7,162 nt of DNA, from positions 1-7,162 of the forward strand of contig JASHSE010000436.1 in assembly GCA_030036975.1 (NCBI GenBank), given 5' to 3'. Shown one piece after another: positions 5,868 through 7,162 of the stretch. Below the pieces are notes generated by a model. That model searched no databases. It was not told where the DNA came from and worked only from the letters and a program-made list of their open reading frames with translations. The position numbers and the translations under genes were made by a program. This stretch comes from Xanthobacteraceae bacterium. Its GTDB lineage: Bacteria; Pseudomonadota; Alphaproteobacteria; Rhizobiales; Xanthobacteraceae. Position 1 is the first letter of the stretch. Each line of letters starts with the position of its first letter.

Positions 5868-6713
5868 ATGCCCTCGGCGGTAAACAGCGCGCGTGAACTC
5901 TATATCGACCTGCTCGTCCGCAACCTCGTTGATGGTATCTACGGCGAGCCGTGGGAAGGACCCTGGCGGCCCGGCAATAAATTCGAGCGCGGCCCGCACC
6001 CGCAGGGTCTGCTTGGCCCCACTGTAGCGCATACAATGGTTGGGGTCGATCGGCTGGATAATTTGCGCCGATTGACGCAGCTCACGCTCGACGAGAACAC
6101 TCCGGGTGATTTCATCGAGACGGGAGTCTGGCGAGGTGGCTGCTGCATCTTGATGCGCGGCATTCTCGCGGTCAACGAGATACGGGATCGGAAAGTGTAC
6201 GTCGCAGATTCATTTGCGGGCGTGCCGCCGCCACGACCGGATGTCTATCCTGCCGATCGCGATTTGCGTCTTGACCTCAATACCGAATTGGCGGTTTCGC
6301 TCGAAGTTGTGCAGGAGAATTTTCGACGTTACGGCCTGCTTGACGATCAGGTGGCGTTTGTCGAAGGGTCGTTCAACAAAACGCTGCCCGCGCTCGACGC
6401 CGGGCCGTTTGCGCTGGTAAGGCTCGATGGTGACCTCTACGAATCGACTTATATCGCACTGCAGTGCTTGTATCCGAAGCTCTCTCCCGGCGGCTTTCTG
6501 ATCATCGACGATTACGGAGTAGTCAACGCCTGTCGTCAGGCGGTGCAGGACTACCGCGCGGAGCACAATATCGATGCGCCGATCAACTGGATCGATCGAA
6601 CCGGCGTATGGTGGCGCCGGCCGCCGGCACCGCAGAACCTGCGGACCGGCGCTGGGAAGTGGTTGCGGTCCCGACCTCCCTTCAACTTTTGGCGACGGCC
6701 AAAACATCTATAG
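5868..6713 (+). CDS. TylF/MycF-family sugar O-methyltransferase (second copy)
   Basis: This SAM-dependent O-methyltransferase has 281 residues from ATG 5868, or 285 from ATG 5856. It is clearly paralogous to the gene at 2404-3150. Both share the invariant block GDFIETGVWRGGCCILMRG (80-98 here), DRKVYxADSFAGxPPP, RYGLLDxQVxFVEGxF, RLDGDxYESTYIAL and LYPKLSPGGF. Probable Mg2+ ligands are D187, D214 and D215 (RLDGDLYEST and LIIDDYG). It keeps all catalytic features, so both copies are probably active and likely methylate different hydroxyls or sugars. The sequence extends about 34 residues beyond the shared WW end with a basic, Trp/Pro-rich tail (GKWLRSRPPFNFWRRPKHL) that the first copy lacks. 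The tail could contact membrane or partner, or be unconserved. The N-terminal region also carries a different G/P/W-rich loop (residues about 26-46). It is tightly linked to the sulfotransferase gene upstream, suggesting co-transcription, and is followed by an 87-nt structured gap. Confidence 0.93.
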   Translation: MPSAVNSARELYIDLLVRNLVDGIYGEPWEGPWRPGNKFERGPHPQGLLGPTVAHTMVGVDRLDNLRRLTQLTLDENTPGDFIETGVWRGGCCILMRGILAVNEIRDRKVYVADSFAGVPPPRPDVYPADRDLRLDLNTELAVSLEVVQENFRRYGLLDDQVAFVEGSFNKTLPALDAGPFALVRLDGDLYESTYIALQCLYPKLSPGGFLIIDDYGVVNACRQAVQDYRAEHNIDAPINWIDRTGVWWRRPPAPQNLRTGAGKWLRSRPPFNFWRRPKHL

Positions 6714-6800
6714 CTGCCATTCGGGGGCGAGGTTCAGGGTGATGACGTCACAAGTCCCCGCGATGTCTCGCGGTCCTGGCGAGACGCTGAGGATGAGACC
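6714..6800 (+). repeat. Structured intergenic stretch, possible degenerate REP-like palindromic element
   Basis: This 87-nt gap is unusually rich in dyads. TGACGTCA (6743-6750) is a perfect palindrome. CCGCGA (6758-6763) and TCGCGG (6768-6773) form a 6-bp stem with a 4-nt loop. GTCTCG (6765-6770) and CGAGAC (6780-6785) form a second 6-bp stem that shares bases with the first, so the two exclude each other. Two similar segments, TTCAGGGTGATGAC (6733-6746) and CTGAGGATGAGAC (6787-6799), lie near its ends. The style recalls the dispersed intergenic palindromes of Bradyrhizobium-like genomes, but I match it only from memory. There is no T run, so a classical terminator is unlikely. Confidence 0.35.
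6789..6793 (+). promoter_or_regulatory. Ribosome-binding site for the GTG at 6801
   Basis: GAGGA at 6789-6793 is 7 nt before GTG 6801, near-ideal spacing. It fixes the start of the last gene, which would otherwise be ambiguous because no ATG lies in frame until codon 11. It falls within the structured intergenic stretch, so folding there could affect access. Confidence 0.55.
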
Positions 6801-7162
6801 GTGATCATTTCACACAAGCATCGCTTTATCATGTTGACGCCATGGAAGACGGCCAGTCAGACGCTGCAGGCGCGTCTCAATCCATACGATGAAAGCACCT
6901 ATCCCAAATTCTACTATTTCAATCCGCATCTCAATCGTGTCGTTCATCAGCACCTAACCTGCGCGGATCTTGTCGGCCTGCCTGAGGGTCGGCTCGGCTA
7001 CTTCGTCGGCGCATTCGTGCGAAATCCTTACGACCGCGCTTATTCCGGATTTTGGCAACTGCAAAGAGGAATGGTCGAGCAACAGAAGTGGAGCTATCCG
7101 GAGCCCTGGATCGGCGACCTCGTCAGGAAGCAGTGGTCGGACATACATTCACAATTCTGTCG
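6801..7162 (+). CDS. Sulfotransferase family 2 (carbohydrate type) protein, 3' end outside window
   Basis: The first 120 codons of a gene continue past the right edge. The product begins IISHKHRFIMLTPWKTASQTLQ, where KTASQT (16-21) corresponds to the 5'-phosphosulfate loop of Sulfotransfer_2 proteins (K-T/V-A/G-S/T pattern). FVRNPYDRAYSGFWQL (72-87) is a strong match to their 3'-phosphate-binding motif (R-N/D-P-x-x-R-x-x-S). VVHQHLT (47-53) is the His-rich segment commonly found between them. Members of this family sulfate sugar hydroxyls using PAPS. It is a different sulfotransferase subfamily from the one at 4966-5835, so the locus probably sulfates at two sites or on two sugars. GTG 6801 is chosen for its GAGGA site 7 nt upstream. 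The shift to the unrelated reverse frame at 6954-7148 is a shadow and not a gene. Confidence 0.85.
   Translation, partial: MIISHKHRFIMLTPWKTASQTLQARLNPYDESTYPKFYYFNPHLNRVVHQHLTCADLVGLPEGRLGYFVGAFVRNPYDRAYSGFWQLQRGMVEQQKWSYPEPWIGDLVRKQWSDIHSQFC

Noticed and set aside
1..7162. CRISPR array, tRNA, rRNA, insertion sequence or toxin-antitoxin pair
   Set aside because: I saw no regularly spaced repeats, no tRNA-like cloverleaf, no transposase motif and no small paired genes.

Overview
The window is GC-rich, with strong G/C third-position preference, GTG starts alongside ATG, and tightly spaced same-strand genes. This suggests a proteobacterium, most likely an alphaproteobacterium of the Bradyrhizobium/Rhodopseudomonas type. 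That placement is an inference from composition and protein style only. No rRNA, tRNA, transposase, integrase or CRISPR array is visible.

All eight genes lie on the + strand. In order they are: (1) the last 66 codons of an unidentified gene (1-201); (2) a 665-residue fusion of a family-2 glycosyltransferase, a TPR-like helical linker and a methyltransferase-like domain (388-2385); (3) a TylF/MycF-type sugar O-methyltransferase (2404-3150); (4) a second, unrelated class I SAM-dependent methyltransferase (3198-3929); (5) a protein of unknown family with a DDDDW motif that recalls glycosyltransferases (4097-4921); (6) a PAPS-type sulfotransferase (4966-5835); (7) a second TylF/MycF methyltransferase, paralogous to gene 3 (5868-6713); (8) the start of a Sulfotransfer_2-like carbohydrate sulfotransferase (6801 to the right edge). 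Gaps are short (18 to about 50 nt) within 2-3-4 and 5-6-7. They are longer before gene 2 (186 nt), gene 5 (167 nt) and gene 8 (87 nt), so there may be two or three transcription units.

Taken together this is a piece of a surface-glycan locus (LPS O-antigen, capsule, exopolysaccharide or glycosylated flagellin). The glycosyltransferase(s) would add sugars, and three methyltransferases and two sulfotransferases would decorate hydroxyls. The glycan itself cannot be read from the window. Points worth a second look are the combination of O-methylation and sulfation, the fusion protein whose methyltransferase-like domain appears to have lost acidic metal/catalytic residues, the diverged TylF pair, the orphan DDDDW protein, and a structured intergenic stretch before gene 8. 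Nothing here proves a new system; the locus looks like an unusual combination of known families.
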